Origin: Schistocephalus solidus
Taxonomy: Eukaryota > Platyhelminthes > Cestoda > Diphyllobothriidea > Diphyllobothriidae
Direction: 5' to 3'
DNA length: 64,000 bases
Assembly: GCA_017591395.1 (NCBI GenBank)
Contig: WEDG01004056.1
Location: 62,001-126,000, forward strand
The notes under the pieces: model-generated
What the model was told of the DNA's origin: nothing
The model's database searches: none
Seen by the model: the letters and a program-made list of their open reading frames with translations, nothing else
Made by a program: the position numbers and the translations under genes
Shown: piece after piece, positions 35,928 to 47,782 of the stretch
Numbering within the stretch: the stretch's first letter is position 1
Layout: every line of letters starts with the position of its first letter

Positions 35928-36885
35928 ACACACACACACACACACACGATAATTTGACCATCGTAGTCCAATGATGTCCGCCGTATGCTCCGTGGAAGGG
36001 TGGTGCTGGGACGGTGACTTGCGCGTGAATTAGTTTTAAGTGATAGTAGCCTTGCACTGCAGCTACCGCACTCTCTCCTCCTCCCCCACCTGAGCCCAGT
36101 CTCAATACAGAGTCAAGAAGAGTGGAGGCAGGAGAGGACGCAGGTGGCTGGCGCGGCCGGGTCCCCTAAGTCCTAGCCGCCCCTAGGCGTTCCACCACAC
36201 CTCCCATGTTCGGCATTTGTTAGCGGAGTGCAACCCGAATAACGCATGCCATGCCCTAATGTGGCCCCCGTGTTGGTCCAACGCATCTACCACGTGGCCC
36301 GTTGAGGGGCACACACGTGACAGTTCGACCGTCGATTTCAACAAGGTCCACCGTATGCTCCACACCAGGTGGTGCAGGGACGGTGACTTGTGCGTGAATT
36401 AGTTTTAAGTGATAGTGGCCTTGCGCTGCAGCTACCGCACTCTCTCCTTCTCCCCCACCTGAGCCCGGTTTCAAGACAAAATCAAGAAGACCGGAGATGG
36501 GAGAGGGCGGAGGTGGCTGGCGTGGCCAGAGCCGCCCCTGGGCTACCACAACACCTGGCTCGGATCCCACAGAGTGGGAGTGCCATAAAGGCCACATAAA
36601 TAAAATGCCCTTGCAGCCTGACTCTCAGTCTGTCAGTCAGCCACCCCACACAAAACACACCTTGGGCTGACCACACGGTTCGAGTTATCCCGTCAGTTGG
36701 CAACTTTCCAAGCCATGGCTTTTCACGCACCGTGATAGTTTCAAGCGCGTTAGATTTTTTATAGTGAGGAAAATGCACTGAGCCGTCGATCTCACTCTCT
36801 CCCCAACATCCACAATCAGACCACCATGCGAGTTAGTTATTTGTCTGATGCGAAAGTGGGTGCAGCTGCTGGTAACCTTGTCTAT
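35928..36885 (-). repeat. Two repeat family A copies with a CA tract
   Basis: A (CA)n tract at 35928-35947 is followed by a partial minus-strand copy (35955-36180) and a longer one (about 36300-36885), both with the GTGACTTGCGCGTGAATTAG, CTCCCCCACCTGAGCCC and AGTGGGAGTGCCATAAAGG landmarks. Confidence 0.65.
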
Positions 36886-36899
36886 GCGTACTACCAATC

Positions 36900-37294
36900 A
36901 CCAGGATTTCACACACACACACACTCACTTACGAAAGTTTGATGAAGTGATAATATCTGAATGAAGGGAAGTGAGCCCGTGCGCAGTAACTGACTAACCT
37001 AAGCAGGCTATCTGTGCGTGCTACACAAGAACCTGTCTCCTCAAAATTCATTAGGCATTGATGAGGACAGCACTGAGATTACGTGAGTAGCGGAGGCATT
37101 GCAGCCTGCCTCTCGGGACAGACTTATTATGTCAGCTGGCAATGACCTTTAGCGTGCCATGAACACCAGACATTAACGAAACCGAGTATATGGAGTGGGC
37201 TGATGTGTGTGTGTGTGTGTGTGGTCTGACCGAGTGAGGGTGCATGAGAACCAACTTAACCATCATCGATAAGGAAGAAGGCGTGGACACTCAC
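36900..37294. other. Non-coding stretch with CA/GT microsatellites
   Basis: (CA)n at about 36911-36923 and (GT)n at 37204-37222. Nothing else supported. Confidence 0.4.
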
Positions 37295-37508
37295 TTGTCG
37301 GAGAGGAGATGTCGGCGTAGGCAGTAGCGGCGGCGGCGGCGGCAGATGGGGTGGTGGGGGTGGCAGTCAATCCGTTGCCAAGACGATTCTGTGAGAACGG
37401 GGGTGGCGGTGCTGGTGGTGGTGGTAGTGGTGAGGAGTTAGCTATATGAAGGATATCCTCCCGAATGGGCTGGTAGGTCGCTGAGTTCTTCATAGTGATT
37501 GGCAGGTG
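37295..37508 (-). CDS. Proline/alanine-rich cytoplasmic-tail exon of an unidentified membrane protein
   Basis: Acceptor GCCTTGGTTAG on the minus strand, preceded by a pyrimidine-rich stretch; donor ACAA before GTGAGTGT. It enters in phase 0 and leaves in phase 1. It encodes HLPITMKNSATYQPIRED, then SSPLPPPPAPPPPFSQNRLG, then a Thr/Pro stretch, a run of alanines and YADISSPTS. The polyproline runs look like SH3/WW/EVH1-type binding sites. It joins in phase 0 to the membrane-segment exon at 40087-40374. More exons should follow below 37295; none was identified. The YQPI and proline-rich tail recall scaffolding tails of adhesion-type receptors in a general way only. Confidence 0.6.
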
Positions 37509-38079
37509 CTAACCAAGGCAAAACATGACAGGCCAGTTTGACAGACAACGTGGGTGGCAGGTCAGGGTCAAATGGATAGGGGAGACAATTTAGAGTGAGG
37601 TTGGCTGTTAGAATGTTTATCGAAAGGAAAAATCTCCAGTTAATGAAATAGTTACGGATTTTATCGCACAACAACCAATAGAACAGCCCCCACCCCACAT
37701 AAGTAAAACGTTCTGGTCGAAAGAAAAGGTAACCGAATGCACGGGCATATAAGTTGATACGCCGTGGGAAGTTGGCTTTCTAGTCCCAGAAGGGATCATC
37801 TCAGACGCATGCATAAAAACACTCACAAAATATGAAGATCAAAACGCACTCCAGTGGGTTGTGAGGACCGACTCTCAATTTATAATGCAAAGTTGATTCA
37901 TTCACGGTAACATGCAAGCTTTTGCTAAGAAATCATTGAAAGAACTTCTTGGGATATAACAGCCTTCTGGAGCTCATGATTCGGCTGTTTTCTTCTGCTA
38001 CTTTTCAGACATGATCTCTTATGACAGCATATGTCACTATTAAGTTACCTGAGTTTTCATTAAAATGTTACAATATGCC
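37509..38079. other. Intron
   Basis: Nothing supported. Confidence 0.35.
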
Positions 38080-38430
38080 AGTTCGACCGTGCTTGCCAAC
38101 GAGGTCCGCCGTGCGCTTCCCAGCAGAGCAGGTGCAGAAACGATGACTTGCACGTGATTTAATTTGTATTGAGCGCAGACTTGCATAGCATCCACCGTAA
38201 TCTCTCCTCACTTAACCACCTGGACCCGGTGTCAGGGCAGAGGCAGGAAGACCGGAGGGGCGGTGGATCGGATTGAGGTGGCCGACGCGGCGTTAACCTG
38301 CGACTGGGCGTGCTGCCACACCTCAGCCTCACGTGTGACACGTGCGCACATCTCCAATCACGCCTGCCTTGCCCTGCTCTGCCCACCACGTGTTGGTCCA
38401 ACTCATCTTCCATGTTGCCCCGCTTAGGGG
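38080..38430 (-). repeat. Repeat family A, diverged copy
   Basis: Minus-strand copy: GTTCGACCGTGCTTGCCAAC, GGTGCAGAAACGATGACTTG and ACTTAACCACCTGGACCCGG mark the family, with many substitutions. Confidence 0.55.
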
Positions 38431-40086
38431 GACACAAGCCTCACAATACACACATCACACACTACTTACTTCGTGAGCAGTTTTACAGTAGATGCCCTAG
38501 CTTATGAAATGTCAACCGAAATTGCAAAATGTCTTTTCGTTTCTAACAAATTACTAAGGTAGCATTGTCATATTGACTATTTTGTAGTCGGTTAGATATT
38601 TTTGTCACGTCAGGAGGCCGGTTTTGAACAACCTACCTTCTGACCGTCTGCAAAATGCATACTTTGAAAAACTTAATACTTAAGTAGTATGCCAAATTGT
38701 CTTTTAAATTGTTTTTAATGGGAATTTTCACAACCCTAAGTAGTATGCATTCTCATCAAAGAGTTTCGATGCCCTTATAAATTCAAATAAACTATATAAA
38801 AACATGCACGAAAAATATTCTTTCTTGTATGAATTTGGTAACAAATTACACATTCTTCAAAGTTCATTGTTGAAGAACGGGAATCTTTCGGTTTTAAAAA
38901 GCTTACAAATTGCTGAATAATTCTGAAGCCTATCAGCCGTTACACTTGAATTCAGGGTTTCAAACTACATTTTGTATGGATTCCGTCTAAAGAATTTGCG
39001 ACCAAACGAGCATAAGAAAGAATATTTTTGTACATGTTTTCATGCAATACACTGAAAAATATTAGAAAACCTAAAATCAATGAGGAAAATGCATTTTTAA
39101 CCGGTTTTTTTTGCCGGCCGATAAAAAGTAGCTCGTTTCAAAAGCCGACATCCTGACGTGGGTAAAAAATCTTGAGGTTTAAGCTGCAAGATAATCATTA
39201 TGACAACACTACTTAAGTAATTTGTTCGAAACGATAACACATTTCAGAGGTGCATTTGACATTCCATACGATAGCGAGTCTACTGAATATCTGCCGGGAC
39301 GGCCGGACCAGAGCCTCAAAACTCCTTACCAGATTTTACTTTCTCTCGCCTGCGGTCATAGCTTCCGAACAGAAAATTGCATTTAAGCCGCCTCGACCTA
39401 CCACCACCCTCATGGTTATGTCTTGCTCGTTACTACACGATGGCCAAGACCTGACAGAAACTCGGAGTTTCCGGACGCAAGTAATCGCCCGCATTTGAGG
39501 CCAGACTGCTACTTCTCAAGTGAAGGAAAACCGCTCTACAGCACTTGAGATCGTCTTCTGACAGGCCTGTTCGCTGCAGGGGCGGTAAAATGCACAGAAC
39601 TGAGGAAAATTAGAAACTTTTGAGGGGGTGGTTTTTTGCACCAGAGTGGAAATGCGCCTCGTTCACGGCAGGTTCTACGGAGGAGGGGGCGGAGAAGGAG
39701 GAGGAGATCATTTTACGCAAATATGAATGGTTAACTGAATAACCAACTGACTGGGTGAGTTTAATAGAATTTCCCGCAAATCTCTCCCAGCATAAGGAAG
39801 TATTCCTGCATGCAAGAATTCCACCTTTAGTACGTTTTACTGAAGGAAACAGGGAGTGAGTCGGAATTGTTTGCCGTCATCGCGGTCGTAGGCTCTTTGC
39901 ACCCCGTGCCAGACGTGAATTGAAGTCCAGAATCCTCAAGCGCCCGGTAGGTAAAGTCACCAGACGCAAGACCAGTCTAGTCTGTGCTAGAGTCAACCAG
40001 TCAGGCAGAAGGTTATGCTAAATGGAGGGACAGAATGAGAGAAAATGGACGGTTGGCGGAAGGATGGTTGCGGCAGCACGACTCAC
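38431..40086. other. Intron
   Basis: No exon or recognised element. Confidence 0.35.
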
Positions 40087-40374
40087 GTGGAAGGCGCGGT
40101 AGCGACTGCTTCTGGTACCACCGGGACGACGGCCGCCCAGAGAGGATTTGAAACGGTTCATCAAGCGGTCCGTGAGACTGGTCAGTTTAGCGGTGGCAGT
40201 GGCGGTGGTGTCCGACGGCCGTGGGGGCTCCAGCAGACCCACCCGGGAACGTACGCAAACACACAGGTAGCAGCCCAAAACTATCAGCAGGCTGAGAAGA
40301 CTGACAAATATGACCAGAGTCGTTGAAATCAGGCCATAGATGTGGCTGTATTCGGTACTTGCAGTTGAGTCATT
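40087..40374 (-). CDS. Single-pass membrane segment exon of an unidentified protein
   Basis: Acceptor TTATTGTTCAG and donor CAC before GTGAGTCG, both on the minus strand; 96 codons, phase 0 on both sides. It starts NDSTASTEYSHIYG, then one clear transmembrane helix, LISTTLVIFVSLLSLLIVLG, followed by CYLCVCVRSR: cysteines and basic residues suggest the downstream side is cytoplasmic. The tail is basic (RLMNRFKSSLGGRRPGG) and leads in frame to the proline-rich exon at 37295-37508. Upstream it could join the exon at 43145-43486 (phase 0). The product family is unknown to me. Confidence 0.65.
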
Positions 40375-40539
40375 CTGAACAATAAGGCAATAAACATACA
40401 CATGAAAACATGACAGTCAACTACAGAGGCACTGACCTTACTTAACAAGTTTAAAAATACTGCTACGCATACAGCCTGGTTTGCTAAACATTGAGGCAAA
40501 GGTTACTTTTATGGCCCCGCCCAAGCATTAAGATGGCCC

Positions 40540-40700
40540 GGTGCATAAGGTAAGTAACAGCATATATTAATAATAAAAGTAACTCTAACATAAACATAAA
40601 CCGTACCCGAAACCTTACCGCTACCGTTAACACTTAACCTACCCTTAACCCTAACCAAAAACTTATCTTTAAGCTTAACCTAAGCCCAAAGCGTGATTTT
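40540..40700 (-). repeat. Telomere-like degenerate repeat block
   Basis: Irregular CCCTAACC/TTAACC-type repeats (ACCTACCCTTAACCCTAACC), degenerate; same family as 41560-41780, 42880-43020, 43650-43760 and 52261-52380. Confidence 0.55.
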
Positions 40701-40854
40701 TACCCTGAGTTACTTGGAATTTTCGGGCGGTTCCTCTCCTGATATCCTGTTTAGGGAACCATATATACCACTCTTGTCCAAAATCAAATAAAGTAAAAGA
40801 AGTCGGAGTGAAAAAGCCATGTCCAGCAATCTCAAATGCAATTTGCAGACTTCC

Positions 40855-41235
40855 ATTAATGAACGCTCACCGATCGCTAACGGATCTCACTCGTCCCGTT
40901 CTGCCTTGGGGCTCACTCTCGATTCCCGCAAGCAGCCACATCGTCGCTAGAAGTAGTAGTAGAGGCTGATGAATATGGCCGCCAAAAACAAGAGAGACTG
41001 GAATGACCATTTCTGGCTTATAAGCTATCATCAGCCGGTCATACCTAACTCAAGGTGCCTAACCACTCGACCGGCGAACGCTCTAACCTACTGAGCCACG
41101 TGCTTGTTGTCTTGCCGGGAGATACTGAGATTCGTTGATGAACGCTCAGCGATCGCTAACGGAACTAACTCATCGCTTTTGCCTTGGCGGTCACTTTCAA
41201 GCTCCGCTAGACTGGAAACATCTCATCATGCGCTG
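40855..41235 (-). repeat. Family 2b hammerhead-tRNA repeat
   Basis: Minus-strand unit with the 2b tail on both sides (40855-40960 and 41130-41235), a ribozyme at 40996-41040 and a worn tRNA-like head at about 41060-41115 (GTGGCTCAGTAGGTTAGAGCG on the minus strand). Confidence 0.65.
40996..41040 (-). ncRNA. Hammerhead ribozyme-like motif, family 2b
   Basis: Minus strand: stem I GACCGG with CCAGTC (one mismatch), core CTGATGA, stem II TAGCT / TTAT / AAGCCA region with one mismatch, GAA, palindrome-like stem III ATGGTCAT, H17 = T. All invariant core bases are present. Confidence 0.6.
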
Positions 41236-41559
41236 TACCTACAACTTAAGTACTAACTGGTGTCTCATCTAGCAAAGCACTCGAAACGAATTCGGAAGTA
41301 GAGGTTTGCCTTAAAACCATACTGCAGGGTAAAGGCATTTCGATTAGGTGGCGTTAATTTGTTCGCATATTGCAGTCATAAAAGGAAACGTCAGAAAAGA
41401 TATAATTACGGGGCAGTAGGGAATTCAGAGGCACCGAGAAAGGTGCCCACTAACGTTGGGGGTGCAATGTATAGCCAACTAAAAAACGAACGCGAAAAAG
41501 GAACCGTACACAATATATGTGACTTTGCACTGAATTCCGATGATATTATATCTAGGATT

Positions 41560-41780
41560 AAGGAGGGAGGAGTTATTGTTAAGTTTAGGTTAGGTTTTTA
41601 GTTCGCGTTTCAGGTCAGAGGGTTAGGGTTTTTATCGTACTACGTTTAAGGGTTTTAGGTTAAGGGTAGGGCTACGGTTAAGATTAAAGTTACTGATTAG
41701 ATTTATGTTGGGGCCGGTGTTACCGTTAAGACACAGGTATAGTTCCCCGTCCTAAAATTTACCATACACCATCCATTTTA
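41560..41780 (+). repeat. Telomere-like degenerate repeat block
   Basis: GGTTAGGTTTTTAG, GAGGGTTAGGGTTT, GGTTTTAGGTTAAGGGTAGG and similar strings. Confidence 0.55.
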
Positions 41781-41898
41781 AACGGGCGGAGGGATTCCTT
41801 TTCCCACGACGGCCATACAAGGCATTCCTGCCACACTTAACTCATGTACATATTTTTCACAGAGATTAATAAAGCTGAAGTCGGTATGCATACGATTG

Positions 41899-42363
41899 TC
41901 ATCGTTTGGGCAGCCGGGGCGTGCGTAGCTTCGGTCGTCCCAATAGGATCATGTCATCCTCCATCCCGCCTCCCACTTCGATAACCTCTGCATCACCACC
42001 ACCACCGCCACCACCAGCACCACCACCCAAGTTATCATCACCAGAAAATGTGTTCGCTGGAATATGAAGTGTATTGGTTCGAAGTTTCGGATTCGCGCTC
42101 AAACCCATCATCATGTCGAAATTGTCGCAAGGGCTGAAAATCAAGTGAGCTGGCTCATAGGCAATTACTAAGCGCAATGGCAACGTAGCTCCATATTCTG
42201 CACTGAGAATTTGGCTAGGCAGATGGTCAAGGGTTCCATTGACAGCGAGTCCAATCGTCGACTTATCCTTACGCCAAAAAGTCGAGAATGGTGCTAACAT
42301 TTCGACAGTCACCGACTCGGATGCGGACTCATGAGCAAACATCGCCCCGTTTACGATCAGCAT
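41899..42363 (-). CDS. Open frame with coding character, unidentified
   Basis: A 154-codon frame with the look of real protein: EMLAPFSTFWRKDKSTIGLA, then LPLRLVIAYEPAHLIFSPCD and NFDMMMG, then a glycine run and an acidic stretch, ending RTPRLPKR and TGA. It has no stop-free extension upstream: a TAA lies two codons before the first ATG, and no convincing acceptor follows it, so it could be a first exon starting at 42363 or 42342, or a short gene. A donor-like GTGATG after ACATTTTCTG (about 42047) would drop the glycine run. It lies between two exons of the minus-strand gene; its relation to them is open. I do not recognise the family. Confidence 0.45.
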   Translation of the reverse strand: MLIVNGAMFAHESASESVTVEMLAPFSTFWRKDKSTIGLAVNGTLDHLPSQILSAEYGATLPLRLVIAYEPAHLIFSPCDNFDMMMGLSANPKLRTNTLHIPANTFSGDDNLGGGAGGGGGGGDAEVIEVGGGMEDDMILLGRPKLRTPRLPKR

Positions 42364-42470
42364 CGATTAGCGCGATATCTGCTAATTTGATTAGGCGCTT
42401 GGCGGCGTGGCAAATGCGTCCTATAACTACTGACCCCTGGTGACTTCATCATGCATATCTGCGACAGTCT

Positions 42471-42512
42471 CTTATGATGGATTCAAGTGAAAATCCGAAA
42501 ACTCGAGACCAA
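42471..42512 (+). ncRNA. Hammerhead-like motif, family 3
   Basis: CTTATGA (one change from CTGATGA), T, stem II GGATT with AATCC, then GAAAACTCGAGACC and AATAAA. The stem II pairing differs in sequence from the 34401 and 23355 copies but is kept. Confidence 0.45.
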
Positions 42513-42879
42513 TAAACACCATGTTCCAGCTAGAGCCACTGCTTCTTGTGAACTGCTTCTTGGAACTTTCCTCTTTGGTTCCATTGTCATCACCATCATC
42601 ATCACCTCCAAGTGATTCAGGCTCTATCCGAGCAGTTGAAAGAAGATTACTGACTGAGTAGTTTGCATGTCTGTATAAACATTACATGTCTGCTTAAAAT
42701 CAAACATATTTCCTGATAAATCACAATGATGCACATCAAAGCGACATCGCAGTGACCGAGAATGGCAGAGTTGGTAAAAAAAGGATTATGCATCAAACAA
42801 AAACTGGAAAGGATGATTTATACGACCCCAAAAACAAGACATGAGAGCAGGAACAGGTGTCTTTATACGGTTCGGGTGG

Positions 42880-43020
42880 AGTTAAGATTAGGGTTAGGTT
42901 TAAGGTAAGGGAAATGTTAGTGTTCAGATAATGTGGGGTTCAGATTAAAACCAGTTTCAACTGTAGGGTTAAAGTTTAAGATTTTCGTTAGGACGCGAGT
43001 AAGGGATAGCTTAGGGGAAT
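42880..43020 (+). repeat. Telomere-like degenerate repeat block
   Basis: AAGATTAGGGTTAGGTTTAAGG and related strings; degenerate. Confidence 0.5.
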
Positions 43021-43144
43021 ATTGGCTTTTCCTGGAATTAACCGCGAGGTCAACTTCCGTACTTGGATGGGCCGTTCCTATTCCCGGGTCCACTTAAGGT
43101 GGACCATACAGGTAATCCTTACCAAAACCACCCAGGCCACCTAC

Positions 43145-43486
43145 CGTAGTGTACTGCTGTAAGTCCATCAGAAGTCGATCCAGGTACTGCGTAGCTTCCA
43201 ACCACTCCTTCCGATGACTCTCGTTGCGCCAAGCTGAATCGCGTGAGGCGGCAAGAGTCTGCGAGAAGAGAGCCCAGTGCTTGCTGAATTCGTCCATATC
43301 GACGACAGCACCTCCACCGCTACCGCCGTCCGAGACAAGTTGACGCATTTGTTGCAAGGCTAACGCCTTAGCCTCGGTCATTGCGCTCTGGGCCAAGTTC
43401 AGTTCATCAGAGAGGCGTTTATAGGCCGCACGCAGGGGAGCGGAATACTCTGCCGGTTTACCTTCTCGAACGACTCTACCCATCAC
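43145..43486 (-). CDS. Helical (coiled-coil-like) exon of an unidentified protein
   Basis: Acceptor ACGTCCTCAG before GTGATGGGTAG on the minus strand. Frame: VMGRVVREGKPAEYSAPLRA, AYKRLSDELNLAQSAMTEAK, ALALQQMRQLVSDGG, then DMDEFSKHWALFSQTLAASR and a long helix ending LLMDLQQYTT. Donor ACG before GTAGGT gives phase 0 on both sides. Alternatives: a donor GTAAGG at 43122 (phase 1), or read-through to the TAA at 43094 with tail GGLGGFGKDYLYGPP. Heptad-like spacing suggests a coiled coil or spectrin-like helical bundle. A phase-0 end would allow splicing to the membrane exon at 40374. Confidence 0.6.
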
Positions 43487-43649
43487 CTGAGGACGTGAAC
43501 AAAACAAGGGGCGAGTAAGAATACGAGCAAAGTCAGCGAGGAAGGAGCTACCTTCGGTAGTTAGGTAGGGAGTACTTACAAGGGTTACAAACCAGGAAGG
43601 TAGCCCTGGGAATAAATCCAGGAAACGCGAGAATCGGCGTGTCCTAACG

Positions 43650-43760
43650 TACGCTTTATCTAACTGAAACTTACCTTAACGTAAGGCCTAACCAAATGTA
43701 GGGTTAAGAGGAACTCAATGGATTGGACCAGTGTTGAGGTTAGGGCATAGGAAAGATTAA
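43650..43760. repeat. Telomere-like degenerate repeat block
   Basis: TTACCTTAACGTAAGGCCTA and GTTGAGGTTAGGGCATAGG; the most worn of the group. A run of Cs lies at 43860-43869. Confidence 0.4.
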
Positions 43761-43999
43761 CCTTCCTGGAATTCTGCGTAGGGCCACATTTATTATCTGG
43801 GCGGGGCTTTCCTATTAAGTAATCCATTTTGTATTTCCGCTCCAATGCCCCTTCCAGTCCCCCCCCCCCCTATAATTTAACCCCCCTATCGATTGCAGAA
43901 TACCAGTTACCATGAAGGCAGGTAGATAAACTATTGAGCTAATCGAAAGGTTTCAGAGTCTTGGGTAGGAAGCTTAACAAGGAGCAGGGTACTGTGAAT

Positions 44000-44160
44000 G
44001 CGTGGATGTTACACGCGGCATGCACGTCATACGACTTACGAAATGATTTACCATACTGGCAGCACGGGTACAAACTGAATATAAGCCCCACCACGTGTTT
44101 CGCCGATATTCTGCCACTGCATGAAACAGCTGCGAGAGGTTCGGCTCACCGGTGGATTGC
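44000..44160 (-). repeat. Family 1 hammerhead repeat remnant, minus strand
   Basis: Ribozyme remnant at 44085-44157: on the minus strand GAGCCGAACC...ATATCGGCGAAACACGTGG, so stem II (GCCGA/TCGGC), GAAA and ACACGTG are intact. CTGAGGA has become CCGGTGA and the cleavage-site TC is lost. Unit body follows to about 44000. A separate plus-strand body fragment may lie at 44500-44620 (ATGACGCGCTTATCC, GATTGATTTTGGGC). Confidence 0.55.
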
Positions 44161-46029
44161 TTCTGTTTAGCTTACTAAGAAAAACTTCGTCAAGCTGCAG
44201 TAAATCGGTCATAAAACTGGTTTTTAGGCGTATACCGAAAGGTTGGGTGATAACTTGGACCGAGGTCTATTAGCCATATCCGGATAAACGAGTTATATTC
44301 ATTAAACGGTCGGCATATGGGCTGTGGAAATTAAAAAGACGATTCATTTCAAGAGCGGAATAACTGCAAAAAAGCACATAGTGAATGCTTGGAGATCTGC
44401 TAATGAACCACGTCTGTCGAAGCCGTGCCATGCACTTACAGAATAGCAGCGGAACACGTGGATTGGCCTTTTTTACCTGTTATCCCGGTATATACTAATG
44501 GTTTTTTGTTGTGAGGTTAAAGGAATATGACGCGCTTATCCCGCTGTAGCTGATTGATTTTGGGCAAAAATAGGAAGAGCAAATTTCGGTATGCGATAAT
44601 AACCATACTTCAGACTGATGAATTCGGAAATAAAAGCAGTAATTAGAAGTATGGGCTGTCAGAGACGGCAGCAAGCCACCATTATTGATTTATATTCACA
44701 AATGAACACAGAGTTCTAACCCAATGCAGCAACCAGGTTTTTTTAAATTTGTACGAAATTGAGTAATTTTTTTGTTCAAGTGCGCAGGCTGATGATACAT
44801 CAAGGTGGCAACAATCTCCACACACTTGACGGAAAATGAAGACTTGTTCTTATTATTCAATTGGTTAGTCAAAAGAGAAGTGTCAATGCTTGTAGTTGGA
44901 CAAAGACGTTAAAAAGGCGTTTAGTCGAAAATTTAATTATTTACCAGTCAAAGGCCATCTCTCGATAGCTCTTAGGTTTCAATTCTATGCCATTTAAATG
45001 GCCTAAAACAGAAACAGAAAAATGTTTCCCAAAGCAAACAATTAAGACCTGCAGAATGGTAAACATTTCATGGCTAAAGCGAGGATTTCATCCAATTCAG
45101 CCTACCACGTAAACAATTCTCGTCATCCCTAGTACGGTCATCATCATCATCATCATCATCATCATGATTATCGTCAGTATCATCAAGAATGGAAAACTGT
45201 GTAACTTAAAAATCATCGTCATGATGAAGTAACTCCGGGATAAGTTATGACTTCGAAACCAGAAGCCGAAAGTGGACTTTTTTGTATGTGTCACCTAGTG
45301 CCCCTAACGGTCCACGTGATAGCTGAGCTGGATCAACATTGGAGGCAAATCAGGATACGGCATGCCATATGTGGGTTGAGTTCCCATAACACGGGGAAGG
45401 GGGGGGGAGGCTTGCCGAACGTGAGTACACAGGCTCATGCTGCACTTTGCCACTTCAAGAGAGAGGAGAAGAATACGCTTTATTTTGAAGTATCTTTCAA
45501 AATTTTCAGCAAAAATATAAATGGCTCCATTCACTTGCCATTTATGGATCATATCCACATTAAAGGAAACTAAAGTGTGAAGCTTAGTTGAGTTTCGTGC
45601 AACGGAGTGACAAAGGGTACGCAGTCTGAGGTGACCCGATGGGGGTAATAATTTTCCGAGGACAGCCAAGCGGTTTCATTAGAAGCGTGGGACTTTATGT
45701 ATGCAGACAAAAGATGCAAGTGTGCTTTCTATGGTACTGCAATAACATAACATCGGGAACACCATTGCAACATTTTTTTCGCAAACGCATGCTGAGTATT
45801 AAACAAGAAAGGTAATCTTTTATCCAAGGTGTGACCCAAAAAGAAGGAGAGTGTTCACTTTCCCATTGATTAAGTATACTTAAAGCCTATGTTTGTCATT
45901 TGACAGTAACATTAGAGAGACATCCGTCGATCCACCCGACTGCAGGCTGCAATACGGGTAATCATGGTTCGTCCTGAATCTCCAGTTCCAGAGTCATCAG
46001 AGACAGTCATATACAGAAAAGAGCTGCCA
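44161..46029. other. Probable intron
   Basis: Holds the possible family 1 body fragment at 44500-44620 and an (ATC)n microsatellite at 45138-45165. No exon found. Confidence 0.35.
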
Positions 46030-46090
46030 CGAAGAACAAAAAAGAATAAAACGTCCAGTTTCCGCCTTTTAAGCATCATCAGACTGTCAA
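46030..46090 (-). ncRNA. Hammerhead-like motif, family 3, worn
   Basis: Minus strand: CTGATGA, T, a short stem GCTT/AGGC, then GGAAACTGGACG and TTTTATT. The AAACxxGACGTTTTATT end resembles the other family 3 ends; the catalytic strand is shifted. Confidence 0.35.
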
Positions 46091-47782
46091 ACTTCAGTCA
46101 AAGGCGAGATCAGTGTTAAAATAAAGCAGTCCGCAAACTTCGTAAGTGGAGTTATTGTGATTCGGGTGCTCTTCAAAAAGGTTGCTGCAAACATTGCAGT
46201 CCAACGCTCGGCTACTGGATCTACGAGCTCGTACCCCCAGCTTGTTACCCGAACTATGCAAAATGCCACCTCAACGATCTGCCTACAAAATGACAAGATG
46301 TCGCGCCTTTCTGCTACAAATCTCCTATTTGTGCAAAAGCTGCTTCCGACAGCTCAGAAGGCACTGGGACAGCCATTTGCGGCAGGTACATGTGTGTGGG
46401 AACTTTCAAAGGCAATTTTTATGAATACGCGTTTTGGTACTGAGTCGTGACACCATTAATGGTGTACTCTATTGTGTAGAGTGTACTGTGTGTGTAATTT
46501 ACTGTGACAATTTGACTGTTTGTGCAATCATAATTATAATTGCTTGTTTGCTTGCTGATTACAGGTCTATGGGTAGTCGGGTTTTGTTTTGGACGTTCAT
46601 TGTCCTGTTCAGTTTTGTTAACAAATATGACCCAACTGGCCATCTGCATTAGAAGGGATATCCTAAAATTCATTTCTTCTGTTAATGCTTTTAAGAAATA
46701 GCTACTTTTGAAGGTGTTGGTAAAAAAAGAACAGAATCCACATTTATGCCCAGTCACTTGAACACATTGAAAATCATGAAGTATTTGTCGATAATTCAAG
46801 GACGATCTGAAACGAATTGCCATTTTCTTCCAGAATTACCTAAAAAGAAATTTGGTTTAAGTAAATTTTTCTTAATATACCCAAAACGGTATCTTCAAGA
46901 TTTCATCTGACTATTATTTTTGCATTTATTAGTCACAGTAACAGCGGCTTATCAGTTTTTCGGGTTCATCACTTTCTTAAAATACAGTGGTATTCCTAAA
47001 AAAGTTAATATTATATTGCCTAGGTTGCTCATTAGTAATTCAAGGTTTTTATACATGCGTTTGTGCTGGTCTGCGAGTTATTATCGTCTTTTATAAATTT
47101 CATCGCATTTCATGAGATAGGTCACGAACTGTACATGCTAGTTACGTGCTAATTACGCGCCCTTCTTGGAACCTGATATGTGATATGAGGACCAGTTCAT
47201 GTGGCTCACGGAGATTCGTTGTTAAGATCTCTGAGCCGCTGTGCCTGAGCCCATATGTGGTTATCTTGACAAAGCACTTTCCTCAGAGTAAATTTGGTGA
47301 GGAAGGATGTATCGAAATTCTGTAATCAGTCCTTGTGGCATGCGGCGGGTGTGGTCGATTGTAGCGTTCTAACTGTTACGCCCACTGGTTTGGGCTTACA
47401 ACAGGAGGTTAGGCGGATACCTGTTTTTACTCGGAGCTTCCGTTCTAGAATCCCGGACCAAAAGCATATTGATCACATTCAATAGTATGCCTTAATAATT
47501 CCTAGTCCACCACTTTGAACAGGTTTAGCAGGGGTTCAAAGCGAAGCCGGGGTGCGGAACAGAGCACCCGCCCACATCTGAAACAGATCAATGACAATGA
47601 AGCCTACGCAAATTTAATACTTGCGATCCATGTAGACAAAAATTGCGTCTCTGGCTCAATGAAGACCTAAATTTGGTTCCAACCACAGGACCCTCAAGCC
47701 ACCAAGCCTGGATATGGTCAACTGATAATGGCATACAAGCCCGAAACAGTCAGTTATTTGCCTGGGGGGTGGGACGACTCAC
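46091..47782. other. Probable intron
   Basis: Nothing supported. Confidence 0.3.
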
